From assembly GCF_963678845.1 (NCBI RefSeq), contig NZ_OY787464.1:1054001-1118000 (forward strand): a stretch of DNA of 64,000 nucleotides. Direction: 5' to 3'. Shown one piece after another: positions 9,453 through 19,237 of this stretch. Every line of letters starts with the position of its first letter. Within the stretch, counting starts at the first letter, position 1. Under the pieces are notes generated by a model. That model saw only the letters and a program-made list of their open reading frames with translations, searched no databases and was not told the DNA's origin. Position numbers and translations under genes: made by a program. The DNA comes from an uncultured Bacteroides sp. Its GTDB lineage: Bacteria > Bacteroidota > Bacteroidia > Bacteroidales > Bacteroidaceae.

Positions 9453-11438
9453 TTATTTAAATAATAAACTGGCATATTGTTTCAACGACCGTCTCCATGT
9501 AAGCCATTCGTGCGATGTACCCGGAGATTCGTAATAAACATGTTTGATACCTGCTTTTTCAAGCTCTTTATGGAAATTGTTAACTGTTTGGTACATTCTT
9601 TCAGGTTCAGCTGTTCCAATGCTCAGATAGATCAATTTCACCTTTTGGTTGAAAGCATTTACATCCGACCATACACCATTGTATAACTTAGAAAAATCAC
9701 CCTCTTGCTGCATCTGTCCTGCACCACTAAATCCTCCGATGTAGGCAAATTTGTCGAGATTGGATAATGTGATCTGAAAGGTTTGGAATCCACCCATTGA
9801 AAGCCCTGCCATAGCTCTATGATCACGGTCGGCAATAGTGCGGAATTCTTTATCAATGGTAGGGATTATCTCTTTAATAAATACATCTGCCAAGGTATTA
9901 TTTTGAAACATTCCCCGAAGACCTGACTGCTGATTGTTTTTAGGTGCATCAGGATCAACTGCATATCCCTTATCCATCACTACCAACATAGGCTTTGCTT
10001 TTCCTTCGACAATTAATTTGTCCAGAATCACATCTACCTTACCCTGATTTGGCCATCCTGTTTCATCTTCACCGCCACCATGTTGCAAGTATAGAACCGG
10101 ATATGATTGAGTTACATTTTTATCATACCCTGCCGGAGTATAAACAAAAGCCCTTCTCCACGACTTAGTAATGTCTGAATAATAATGTATTTGTCTTATC
10201 TGTCCATGAGGAACATCCTTTGCTAAGGTATAGTCGACTCCTTTTTCGGGAATCTCGATGCCACTTGCCATACGTCCCATTCCGTAATAAGTAAGACTTG
10301 CGGGGTCGCATACAGCTACTCCGTCAATCAGAACAGAATAGTAATGAAAACCTTCAATAATAGGATCTGTAGTTACTGCCCACGATCCATCTTCTTCTTT
10401 AAGCATATCGTACTTCTTTCCTAAATCAATCTGCACTTTTTTAGCATCAGGCGCTTTTATACGGAAAAGAACGCTATTATCTGGCAAAATTTGTGGATAT
10501 TGAGCACCGGATATATTTGTCGATGCAGGAACTCCAGTCACGGCAGCAGTTTCAACTGCAGAAGCTTCTACAGTATTATATTCCTTAAAAACAGAAGAGG
10601 TAACAGGCTTAAAAATAAGTTGAGAGAACATGTAAAGATTCTGTTTCCAGACTTTAAAGTCATGATATCCTCCTGGGATAACATGGTAAATATGAGGAAC
10701 CTGATTGGATACGAGGAAATCGTGTGTACGTTTACTGTAGGTTATAAGTCCATCTTTATCACCACATGAAATCCAAAGTAAATTCAGTTTTTTCTTAGTC
10801 TCAGCAGGATTGGGAACAAGTTCCTGAGGTGTTTTAGTATTTGGAGCTGATGAAAAACCGCCTACCCAGGCAAATTTATCAAGATTGCCCAATCCGAAAT
10901 TTAAAGATTGCCCACCTCCCATTGAAAGGCCAGCAACAGCACGGTGTTCACGATCTGCCAAAACCGGATATTTCTTTTCGATAAATGGAATAAGGTCGTT
11001 TATTAAATCTTTTTCGAATGAAGCAAATGCCTGAACTCTAGTTTCATCATAAATATTGCCCACAGCACGGTCATCTTTCATTGCCCGTCCGTTTGGGAGC
11101 ACTATTATCATTGGTTCTACTTTCTTATCAGCATACAGGTTATCAAGAATTACCTGCGGTTTTCCCTGAATAAGCCATTCCTTTTCGTCACCTCCAATAC
11201 CGTGTAGCAAATAAAGTACAGGATATTTTTTACCTTTTGAATATCCTGGAGGGGTATAAACAAGTGCTTTTCGGTTGGCTCCAACAGTTTTTGACATATA
11301 GACAACTGTGTCTATTTTACCTTGACGGATACCAACACGTGGAGTGTCAAAGCCATCTGGTAAACCATTAGAAGGTTTACTATTAACATTATGTACAAAT
11401 AAAAAAGCAACTAAAAATAAAAAAATAAGTTTTTTCAT
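9453..11438 (-). CDS. Two-domain CE1 esterase: CE1 / CBM48-like / CE1
   Basis: This 661-residue secreted protein contains two complete alpha/beta-hydrolase esterase domains of the CE1 (feruloyl/acetylxylan esterase) type. Domain 1 spans about 35-280, with HGIGG, nucleophile S172 in GLSMGG, likely acid D229 and H259. A CBM48/E-set-like beta-sandwich (about 312-400) follows. Domain 2 spans about 410-661, with HGGGEDE, S547 in GLSMGG and H643 in TSHEW; its acid position appears to be Glu (E611 or E613) rather than Asp. The sandwich plus domain 2 closely resembles the separate esterase at 56839-57984, suggesting duplication. The two domains may remove feruloyl and acetyl groups, respectively or redundantly; which does which cannot be told. 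The gene stands alone behind the terminator of the xus operon. Confidence 0.92.
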   Translation of the reverse strand: MKKLIFLFLVAFLFVHNVNSKPSNGLPDGFDTPRVGIRQGKIDTVVYMSKTVGANRKALVYTPPGYSKGKKYPVLYLLHGIGGDEKEWLIQGKPQVILDNLYADKKVEPMIIVLPNGRAMKDDRAVGNIYDETRVQAFASFEKDLINDLIPFIEKKYPVLADREHRAVAGLSMGGGQSLNFGLGNLDKFAWVGGFSSAPNTKTPQELVPNPAETKKKLNLLWISCGDKDGLITYSKRTHDFLVSNQVPHIYHVIPGGYHDFKVWKQNLYMFSQLIFKPVTSSVFKEYNTVEASAVETAAVTGVPASTNISGAQYPQILPDNSVLFRIKAPDAKKVQIDLGKKYDMLKEEDGSWAVTTDPIIEGFHYYSVLIDGVAVCDPASLTYYGMGRMASGIEIPEKGVDYTLAKDVPHGQIRQIHYYSDITKSWRRAFVYTPAGYDKNVTQSYPVLYLQHGGGEDETGWPNQGKVDVILDKLIVEGKAKPMLVVMDKGYAVDPDAPKNNQQSGLRGMFQNNTLADVFIKEIIPTIDKEFRTIADRDHRAMAGLSMGGFQTFQITLSNLDKFAYIGGFSGAGQMQQEGDFSKLYNGVWSDVNAFNQKVKLIYLSIGTAEPERMYQTVNNFHKELEKAGIKHVYYESPGTSHEWLTWRRSLKQYASLLFK

Positions 11439-11753
11439 GATATTTTACAATTAGTTTTGCAATTTAAAGTTTACTATTTACTAAAGAAAATCCAAGTCCT
11501 CCCTGAAAGGTGTCTCAGTGCTTTGCAAATAAATTCTAGACTCATAATAATCGTTTCTTTGCAATGCGCAGAACCATAGTGGAGCCATATTGGATGTAAA
11601 ATAATGATTTAAAATAAAAATCAGGGGCTATCCTACTTTTTGGATAGCCCCTCTTACTATTGTTTATTTTGTTAAAAACCGCTATCTTACCGTTGCAAAA
11701 AAAATAAAATAACAGTAATGGCTAAAAAGTATTAGCCCAACAGCAGTAATTTA
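11439..11753. other. Intergenic region between GH10 and CE1 genes
   Basis: These 315 bp hold the terminator of the upstream GH10 operon (11623-11652) and presumably the promoter of the CE1 gene. The best -7 candidate on the minus strand has one mismatch (11533-11526) and no clear -33 partner, so I do not call it as a promoter. Confidence 0.5.
11623..11652 (-). terminator. Rho-independent terminator of the xus/xyn10C operon
   Basis: An 11-bp perfect stem, AGGGGCTATCC/GGATAGCCCCT, has an 8-nt loop. On the minus strand it is followed by a T-rich run (GATTTTTATTTT). It lies about 100 bp beyond the GH10 stop, which fits the end of the six-gene operon above it. Confidence 0.85.
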
Positions 11754-13505
11754 TTATTTACCAGCCAATCCGTCAGCATATCCGGCATAAGTATGTTTAC
11801 GGTTGTAGTTCAAATCCCACAAACCGATAGGTTCACCAGCACGCCAAAATGAAGAATCGCTGTCAGGGCTATCTGTTATAGACCATGTAGTAATACCATA
11901 TTGCTGAGCAACCGGAATAATTTCGAAGTATTTTTTCACAATGAATTTATAGAATTCAGCCATTGCTTTATGCTGCTCTTGAGTTATATCAACGGTCTTT
12001 ATTGTTTTATCACCTTCATCAATGTACCCTAGATCCAATTCGGAAATCTTCACTAATTTACCTGATGCTGCCAATAATTCAAACATCTTTACTATATGTT
12101 CTTCTTTGCTTTTTTGTTTAGCTGCATTTGCAAAATATGAAACGTGCATTTGTGATCCAATACCATTGATTTTGGTAACTCCATCTTTTTCCCAACGTTG
12201 TATCCAGTGAATCAAACTCTTCAGTTTTTTATTATCGTCCCAATCTGATTCCAAATTATAATCATTGATGAAGAGTTTTAGATCCGAAGGATTCCCCTTG
12301 AATTGAGCATAATATTTACGAGCCATACCAACTACCTTACGTACATATTCTTCGCTTCCGAAATAATCTTGCCAATAGAAGTTTTTAAGAGGGTCACCGT
12401 TCGATGCAGATTGCAATACATAGAAGCCTTCTCCGTCGTCACCTCCACCTGAAATTGCTTCGTTTACTACATCCCAGGACTTAACGTATCCACCACAAGC
12501 CTCCATCATGCCTTTTACCCATCTGTCCATAGCCCAAGTCAGTGTATCAGCCTTTTCTTTTGGAGTTAATGGAATCGTATTGTTTGATGGCAAAGCTTCA
12601 ATAGCATAAGTATAACTATGCCAACTAGGTTTACTCCATTTGCTCAAATCAGCATTTTCAAAAGAAGAATTGGCAATTAAATTTGTATTAGAACCTGTAG
12701 CTGTCAATGTTACATCGTTAATGTACAAGTCGCCAATAAATTTACCAAAAGAAAACACCAATTTTTGAATAGGAATACTAGCTGTAAATTTAAAAGAAGA
12801 TACGCCCCAATCTTTCTTTACAGAAAAATTAGATAAATACTGTACTTTCGATCCATCTGCATTGTTTGGCCAAAATGCTATATCTGTTTCTGCAGTTGCC
12901 TTTGCACGTATACTGATTGTATATTCCTGACCTACAGTGAGAGCTTCTGGCAACATATTATAGATTTGCCAATCCCAAATATTCGCTTTAGCTTCCGGAG
13001 TTTTTATATGCAATGCATGTTCTACGTTACTGGGATCAACTGCTATTACTTTATCAGCAATCAAGCTATTCAAATATTCATTCTGCTGTTGAGAATGCCA
13101 AGCTAATGTATGGCCGTAGACGGATAAACTAGCAGACTTGGCCATTTCTATAAATTTCGTTACTTCAGAGAAACTCATAGAACCATCTTTAGCAACACAA
13201 GAGCTGTATTTCATTGCATTACCGGGAGTTATCTCATCGAAATTAGCACTTGCCAATCGATAGACTAAACCTCCCTGATTAAAATCGCTTTCTGAAATAC
13301 CCGTTCCCAACTTAAAGTTGGGATGAATAGTACGATCTATATACGATTTTAAGGGAGCATAGTCATTTAGATACTCCATAGTCGCTATAGAACTTGGTTT
13401 TTCTACAGAAAAATCATTAATACCAGTATCAGCGCACCCGGCTATTATGGCCGATCCTAATGCTGTTATCAGAAGTTTATTTATATACTGTTTCATTTGT
13501 ATCAT
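11754..13505 (-). CDS. xyn10C: GH10 endo-beta-1,4-xylanase with inserted CBM-like region
   Basis: This 583-residue lipoprotein has a lipobox IIAGC with acylated C24. It is a GH10 barrel that begins at about residue 50 (GHTLAWHSQ at 131-139) and resumes at about 313. Between these parts lies an insertion of about 160 residues resembling a carbohydrate-binding beta-sandwich. Acid/base is E349 (WDVVNEA) and nucleophile E489 (KISELDL). Insertion of CBMs into the GH10 barrel is typical of surface xylanases in Bacteroidetes xylan loci. It would cut the xylan backbone at the cell surface and feed the SusC/D transporters. It is the last gene of the operon, 17 bp after the upstream lipoprotein gene, and is followed by a strong terminator. 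An in-frame ATG three codons later is an equally good start. The symbol is given by synteny with the Prevotella xus cluster. Confidence 0.95.
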   Translation of the reverse strand: MIQMKQYINKLLITALGSAIIAGCADTGINDFSVEKPSSIATMEYLNDYAPLKSYIDRTIHPNFKLGTGISESDFNQGGLVYRLASANFDEITPGNAMKYSSCVAKDGSMSFSEVTKFIEMAKSASLSVYGHTLAWHSQQQNEYLNSLIADKVIAVDPSNVEHALHIKTPEAKANIWDWQIYNMLPEALTVGQEYTISIRAKATAETDIAFWPNNADGSKVQYLSNFSVKKDWGVSSFKFTASIPIQKLVFSFGKFIGDLYINDVTLTATGSNTNLIANSSFENADLSKWSKPSWHSYTYAIEALPSNNTIPLTPKEKADTLTWAMDRWVKGMMEACGGYVKSWDVVNEAISGGGDDGEGFYVLQSASNGDPLKNFYWQDYFGSEEYVRKVVGMARKYYAQFKGNPSDLKLFINDYNLESDWDDNKKLKSLIHWIQRWEKDGVTKINGIGSQMHVSYFANAAKQKSKEEHIVKMFELLAASGKLVKISELDLGYIDEGDKTIKTVDITQEQHKAMAEFYKFIVKKYFEIIPVAQQYGITTWSITDSPDSDSSFWRAGEPIGLWDLNYNRKHTYAGYADGLAGK

Positions 13506-13522
13506 TTTTAGGAATCAATCGA

Positions 13523-14533
13523 TTATTTGTTTTTTGCTTTAAAAGTTTCCAATCTACTTCCACGGTCACGTGCAATCAATGTATCATCACATGTGTACTT
13601 TTTATACAACACCGAACCATCTGCCTTTTGCTGGTAGTGATAAGTCAATACATAGTTTAACTTCAGTTCATCACGATCTTTATCTCCCCAAGCCTTTTTT
13701 GCACCTTCTTTTGTCCATGTGCCACTACCGGTAACCGAATAACCTTCTGTTCCACTCGTAATTGTACATTTATCATTATCATCAAATGTTAATACAAGAT
13801 TACAAGTTAAGGTTTTAGTTCCCAATGTTCCATCTTCCTTATACACATTTACAACTGTTGAGACAGGATATACAACTTGCTTATAGGCAGAAGTTGTAAG
13901 GCTACGTACCTCATCATTCTCTATATACTTAGCTTGGCGTGTTACTGTAGTAACTGATCCATTATCGTCAATTACGTCTGTACCTCGGCTTAGCCAATTA
14001 CCAGCCCATTTATTAATGTATTTTACTGCATAAAGAATATAGTTTTTACTCTTCAGAATAGTATCTGCATTTTCCACATTAGTCATTCTTAATGGAATAA
14101 CATAAGTTGTTGAAACAGATTTCGGATCATTGAAGAATGCATCTTTTAATTGTACTTCTACCCCTCCCAATACTTTACCGGAAGGTATAATAATTTGGTT
14201 GGATGCTAGTGTATAGTAAGAAGAAGGCATAGGTATAATATCACTTCCATTCTCATAAGTCAATCCATTACATAAAGATTCGTCGACCACGAAATTTATT
14301 ATGCGATTGGTTTCGTTATTATATACTCCTCCCATGGTAGCCATAATTGTACATTTATGCTCATTGTCCAATGTTGTATCATACGTATCTGTGCCCAATG
14401 TGATGGTGCGTATAGGCGTTTGTTTGGCAAAATAAACACTCGTTTTACCGTAATCGGGAAAATTCCAATCAGAATTTTCACAAGATGTAACCAGTGCGCC
14501 TAGCATCATAAAAGCGGCTATAATTTTTTTCAT
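13523..14533 (-). CDS. xusE: Surface glycan-binding lipoprotein, DUF1735-type (XusE-like)
   Basis: This 336-residue lipoprotein has a lipobox LVTSC with C18. An N-terminal DUF1735-like Ig fold (about 30-165, with the alternating pattern of such domains) is followed by a C-terminal beta-rich domain rich in Thr and Asp. No catalytic motif is visible. Proteins in this slot, between SusD and the GH10 xylanase, are SusE/F-position surface glycan-binding proteins; in Prevotella the equivalent is XusE. It probably captures xylan at the surface. The function rests mostly on position and domain type, because these proteins diverge fast. Confidence 0.82.
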   Translation of the reverse strand: MKKIIAAFMMLGALVTSCENSDWNFPDYGKTSVYFAKQTPIRTITLGTDTYDTTLDNEHKCTIMATMGGVYNNETNRIINFVVDESLCNGLTYENGSDIIPMPSSYYTLASNQIIIPSGKVLGGVEVQLKDAFFNDPKSVSTTYVIPLRMTNVENADTILKSKNYILYAVKYINKWAGNWLSRGTDVIDDNGSVTTVTRQAKYIENDEVRSLTTSAYKQVVYPVSTVVNVYKEDGTLGTKTLTCNLVLTFDDNDKCTITSGTEGYSVTGSGTWTKEGAKKAWGDKDRDELKLNYVLTYHYQQKADGSVLYKKYTCDDTLIARDRGSRLETFKAKNK

Positions 14534-14567
14534 AATTAATCAAATTAATATTTTACATTGTAATGAA

Positions 14568-16328
14568 TTACCATCCCTGGTTTTGTTCCAGAGCACTAAA
14601 TTTTAATATTTCACTATAAGGAATAGGCCCATAATACATATAATCTTTATACGTACGTGTCTCAACTTCTATCGGAGAATAAGTTTTAGAAGCATCTCCT
14701 GTAATACTAACCCCCTTAGCTGTTGTATTCCAATCGGCTTTCCAGCGGCGCAAATCCCAGAAACGGAAACCTTCAAAACAAAGTTCCAAACGGCGTTCAT
14801 TACGAATCAGTTCACGCATTTTATCTTTATCATCCTTAATTGACTCCAAATATAAATCGCCACCAGTTATTCCAGCTCGGCTACGGATTGCTTTTATTAC
14901 GTCATAAGCAGAGTAAGCATGAGAACCTTTTCCTTGAGGGCCAAAAGCTTCATTAGCGGCCTCTGCATAGTTCAAATAAATTTCTGTGTAACGAATACGT
15001 GCCTGATAATGCTCTTGGGTGCTATTTACATTAGGATCTAGATTGATATCTTGACGTAATAACTTACGCATATAATAGCCTGTACGGGTTGAATGGCCTT
15101 CTTCCTTGTCCAAAGCATCATTTGTTGTTCCATCAGCAGCAGTTGTAATAACTTTGTCATTTACACCAGCTTTCATTCCATTATATAAAATATAAGTCGC
15201 CAAACGAGGATCACGGTTTGCATAAGGATTGGCTTTGTAACTATTGTCGCTAGTTGAAATAGGATAACCATTCAACATGGGGAAAGCATCAACCAAATTT
15301 TGTGTTGGATTAATTCTTCCTTTACCATAAATAGAAGGAGGATAATTATCACTTTCCAATGAATTGCTTGACGACTTAGTTCCGCGCCACAATATTTCAG
15401 GAGGACATTCACCACTACCTAACGACGCAATTTCTTTGTTGCTATACCAAGTACCACCATCGGCATCAATACCAGCAACACCATTAATCCGATCCAAAAC
15501 GCCAGCTGCATAATCAGCCGCATCCTGCCAAGATGTAGTAGTGCCTTTAGAGAATGCCGGACTCGCAGCCAGCAAAGCAGCTTGAGAACGGATAGCTTCT
15601 ACGATACGTCCGGAAATACGTCCACGAAATTTTACACCAAACACACGATTATACTGAGTAAGGTTTACACCCTCATTTAAATATTTTGAAGGTATTTCAG
15701 AATTACTGGTTCCATCTCCATAATCAGTAGGTAAAAGTTCCAAAGCCCTTTTCGCATCTGCATAAAGAGCCTTCATACATTCGTCAAAAGTAGCACGTGC
15801 ATAGTTAAAATCTGTTGAAGCTCCTTCTGGTTCAGTAACAATAGGCACACCTAGTAATTTCCCATCTGCTGTCCATCCGCCATGCGCCTGAAGCAAATAA
15901 TACATATACATGGAACGTAGCCCATAAGCTTCACCTTTTAAGCGATCATTATACATTTTAGCAGCCAACTCATCATTTGCCCAATGCACATTATCAGCAT
16001 TGGCTAAAAAAAGATTGAGGTACTGAATAGCAGCACGACAATTACGCCAACGTTCAGTAGGGTCATTATCTGACTGCCAAGCACCTGTAACCATTTTACG
16101 ATAGCTATTTGATGCATCATTACTTACTGCATCATCGGTTGCAACATCATTGAATGAATAAGAAGCACTTGGAATGCGTGTATATGCATTAGACAAAACA
16201 CCTTCTGCATATCCTGCATTTCCGTACATATATTCAAATCCCAGATTATTCTCAATGGCTGGCTTGAACAGATCATCGCATCCTGTCAATAAAGAAGAGA
16301 GGATTAATATTTTTATTATATTTTTCAT
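14568..16328 (-). CDS. xusD: SusD-like outer-membrane lipoprotein (XusD-like)
   Basis: This 586-residue RagB/SusD family protein has lipobox LLTGC (C17), an N-terminal tetratricopeptide-like helical region and a typical C-terminal segment. The conserved end includes RNERRLELCFEGFRFWDLRRW at about 500-520. SusD proteins form the lid over their SusC barrel and help load oligosaccharides. The gene follows its SusC partner by 31 bp and precedes the surface lipoprotein by 34 bp. It is the fourth gene of the six-gene operon. Confidence 0.94.
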   Translation of the reverse strand: MKNIIKILILSSLLTGCDDLFKPAIENNLGFEYMYGNAGYAEGVLSNAYTRIPSASYSFNDVATDDAVSNDASNSYRKMVTGAWQSDNDPTERWRNCRAAIQYLNLFLANADNVHWANDELAAKMYNDRLKGEAYGLRSMYMYYLLQAHGGWTADGKLLGVPIVTEPEGASTDFNYARATFDECMKALYADAKRALELLPTDYGDGTSNSEIPSKYLNEGVNLTQYNRVFGVKFRGRISGRIVEAIRSQAALLAASPAFSKGTTTSWQDAADYAAGVLDRINGVAGIDADGGTWYSNKEIASLGSGECPPEILWRGTKSSSNSLESDNYPPSIYGKGRINPTQNLVDAFPMLNGYPISTSDNSYKANPYANRDPRLATYILYNGMKAGVNDKVITTAADGTTNDALDKEEGHSTRTGYYMRKLLRQDINLDPNVNSTQEHYQARIRYTEIYLNYAEAANEAFGPQGKGSHAYSAYDVIKAIRSRAGITGGDLYLESIKDDKDKMRELIRNERRLELCFEGFRFWDLRRWKADWNTTAKGVSITGDASKTYSPIEVETRTYKDYMYYGPIPYSEILKFSALEQNQGW

Positions 16329-16359
16329 GACAACTAATTTATTTGGTAATTTATCTCAT

Positions 16360-19200
16360 TTAAAACTCAGCTTTCAAGCCAAGATTATAACTACGACTCT
16401 GAGGTGTACTACCTATATTCATCTCCATATATTTACGTTCTTTGGCTATAGTCAGCAAACTAGAACCACTAAAGTACACTGACAAGCCTTTGATAATAGC
16501 ATTTTTCAATATATTTTTCGGAAAATCATAAGTAATTTGAACCTTACCTAAATCTACACGACTGGTACTGTAAATCCAGAAGTCAGAAGAACGGAAGTTC
16601 TGGTCACCGCTTTGGGTCGTTAAACGAGGATAAGTAGCTGTATTAGCTGTTTCGGGAGTCCAGCGATTGCGCACAACCTCTGAATACTTGCTGTCACCAT
16701 ACACCCACATATATGAATTATTCTTTATTCCTTTCCCTCCTATATTACCTGTAAGGGCAGCAAAGAAAGTAACAGCTTTACATTTCGCCGTAAAATTCAC
16801 ACCGAAAATAAAAGGTGCTCCCCATTTACCTAATACAACCTGATCTTTGCTATCAATTTTGCCATCATTGTTTTGATCAATATATTTTATATCACCTGGT
16901 TTTACTTGGCCAAAACTAGAAGAAGGAGAGTTTGCTATATCAGTTTGATCCTTGTAAAAGCCATTACTCTGCAATCCCCAAAGAGCATCAACAGGTTTTC
17001 CTTGAGCTTTCAAATAATCATATTCTACATTTTCATTAACCTTTGTTGCCTTAGAAGTGTAATACATACCGTTTACTCCCAATGTCATATCTACACCACC
17101 AACTTTCTTTTTCAAATTAAGTGCAAAGTCAAAACCTGTACGGCGATTGTTATTATAGTTCATATATGGAAGAAAAGAGGAAACCGGCCAGTAGGTCTGA
17201 AAATAGCTAGGAAAAATTGTAGATGGAGTAGTCAATAAGCCTTCTGTTAAAGTTGTGAAGAAATTGGCATTCAGACTCAATAACCCTTTCCACAAAGAAG
17301 CGTCTAAGCCTACAGTAAACTCTTTACGCTTTATATAACTTAATTTGTCATTACCACTACGACGAGAGTCAGCAGACTGCATACTGTTACCATATGATTC
17401 TGACCATCCCCACCAAGTTCCTGATGAAGTAAACACATTATCGTACAAATAATATTCAACATTTTTATCATCAATTGTAGTCTTAATATCTAAGTCTTGA
17501 TTCAACATTGAAGCAGAAGCATTTAGCTTCAAATCATCAATAATCGGCGAATCTGCAAGGAAACCTTCTTTACTTAAACGCCATGCAGCTGATATGGTAG
17601 GTGAGATAGCCTCGCTATTCCCCGTAGCAAATTTTGCTGAATGAACTGCAGCCCCACTAAAATCGACATAATACTTATTTTTATAATTATATCCGACTTG
17701 CAGACCTAAGTTCGCATTACTGAGACGATGATACTCTCCGGAAATTGTTTGTTGATAACCATGTGCTAACAACATTGCAGAAATGTTGTGCACCTTATTA
17801 AATGTACGATTATAATTAAATTGACCAGAAAACATTATAGTTTGTTTCTCGGCACTACCTGATACATTTTGCGTACCCGTACTACTATCTTTATTGTACT
17901 TATTTAGTGATGTGATTAAATCTTGACCAGAGTAATTGTTCCACACTGCTTCATAAGTAGCATATTTATTATTGATAGAAGTAGAATAACTTGTCGCATA
18001 ATCAACGGCAAACTGTGTACGGAAGGAAAGTCCCTTCATCACCCTGTCAAGATTTAAATTAATACCAGTATCAAATTGAAACTGACGAGAAGTGTACTTG
18101 TTGTAACCGGCAGCATACATTGCTGCAAATGGATTGGTTGGATCCAACTGAGTTCCACCTAATAGATATTGACCATCCACCAGATAATTACTATTATTGA
18201 TTAATGTCCTGGACGAATTGTCATTTTCTTCAACATAGGAAATTGGAATCAAAGGACTAACACGGTTAGGACGCAGTGTGGCTGAGTTCGACCAAAACGA
18301 AGCATTATCGTTACGTGAGTCATAAAATGTTGCGTTGGCATTTACCCAACCTGTTACCCAATCATTCAGACGTAAATCTACATTACCACGTATATTCATA
18401 CGATTGCTATGATTGTCTTTTCCTTCTCCAAAATTAATCAGGTCACCAACATTATAGATACCTATATTGGTATAGAAATGAGCATATTTCCCACCACCTG
18501 AAAATTCAGCAGATGCATCATAACGATTATATGCTTTCTTTATATAATCTGATGAGAAAAAATTCACATTCGGGTAACGATAAGGGTTATTTCCTGTTGA
18601 AGTATTATAAATCAAATCTTTTGAATAAGTAGGAGATAAGCCATCATTTGCTCGTGCCTCATTATATAAGGTCATATACTCAGCTGATCCTAAATATTCT
18701 GGATATGATTTGGGTACAAATATTGAAGCATTACCACGAGCTTTAATTTGAAGCCCGTCTTCGCGTCCACGTTTTGTTGTAATTAAAATAGCACCTTTAG
18801 ATGCGCGACTACCGTACAATACAACAGCAGAGGCACCTTTTAGAAATGTTATTTTATCTATTTCAGTAGGTATTACATTATTTGCATCACGGAGTACACC
18901 ATCAACTAATATTAATGCATCACCCATGTTCCATAGCTGGCCATTATATCCACCTACCAGTGACTGCATATTATCCAAACTATACGTCGAATAGTTTTTA
19001 TCCGTTAATTGCACCATATCCACTACAGAAACACCTCCCATCAGGTCCTTCTGATTCACCGTACGGAAAGCCACATTGACTTCTTGCTTGGCTAAAGAGT
19101 CGGCAGGTGTAATAATTGCTGCATTCTCTTGCGCTACCAGCCCCAATGACGTGAAAGCCATCATAGTCCCCATAACGATTCTTGCATGTATATTTTTCAT
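16360..19200 (-). CDS. xusC: SusC-like TonB-dependent transporter lacking the N-terminal regulatory domain (XusC-like)
   Basis: At 946 residues this is shorter than the 1048-residue SusC paralogue upstream. The signal peptide (cleavage near residue 23) is followed almost directly by the plug domain (about 40-165; motifs ILVDGV, ITFLKGASA and GAILITTKRG) and the 22-strand barrel. The carboxypeptidase-regulatory-like domain usual at the front of SusC proteins is absent. The usual VVVVGYG plug entry is replaced by EVNVAFRTV. It is expected to import xylo-oligosaccharides with the SusD encoded next. It resembles the second SusC of the conserved xusABCDE-xyn10C cluster. Confidence 0.93.
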   Translation of the reverse strand: MKNIHARIVMGTMMAFTSLGLVAQENAAIITPADSLAKQEVNVAFRTVNQKDLMGGVSVVDMVQLTDKNYSTYSLDNMQSLVGGYNGQLWNMGDALILVDGVLRDANNVIPTEIDKITFLKGASAVVLYGSRASKGAILITTKRGREDGLQIKARGNASIFVPKSYPEYLGSAEYMTLYNEARANDGLSPTYSKDLIYNTSTGNNPYRYPNVNFFSSDYIKKAYNRYDASAEFSGGGKYAHFYTNIGIYNVGDLINFGEGKDNHSNRMNIRGNVDLRLNDWVTGWVNANATFYDSRNDNASFWSNSATLRPNRVSPLIPISYVEENDNSSRTLINNSNYLVDGQYLLGGTQLDPTNPFAAMYAAGYNKYTSRQFQFDTGINLNLDRVMKGLSFRTQFAVDYATSYSTSINNKYATYEAVWNNYSGQDLITSLNKYNKDSSTGTQNVSGSAEKQTIMFSGQFNYNRTFNKVHNISAMLLAHGYQQTISGEYHRLSNANLGLQVGYNYKNKYYVDFSGAAVHSAKFATGNSEAISPTISAAWRLSKEGFLADSPIIDDLKLNASASMLNQDLDIKTTIDDKNVEYYLYDNVFTSSGTWWGWSESYGNSMQSADSRRSGNDKLSYIKRKEFTVGLDASLWKGLLSLNANFFTTLTEGLLTTPSTIFPSYFQTYWPVSSFLPYMNYNNNRRTGFDFALNLKKKVGGVDMTLGVNGMYYTSKATKVNENVEYDYLKAQGKPVDALWGLQSNGFYKDQTDIANSPSSSFGQVKPGDIKYIDQNNDGKIDSKDQVVLGKWGAPFIFGVNFTAKCKAVTFFAALTGNIGGKGIKNNSYMWVYGDSKYSEVVRNRWTPETANTATYPRLTTQSGDQNFRSSDFWIYSTSRVDLGKVQITYDFPKNILKNAIIKGLSVYFSGSSLLTIAKERKYMEMNIGSTPQSRSYNLGLKAEF

Positions 19201-19237
19201 TCTTTTTCTGTTTTATTAAACTTAATGTTAACACCTA

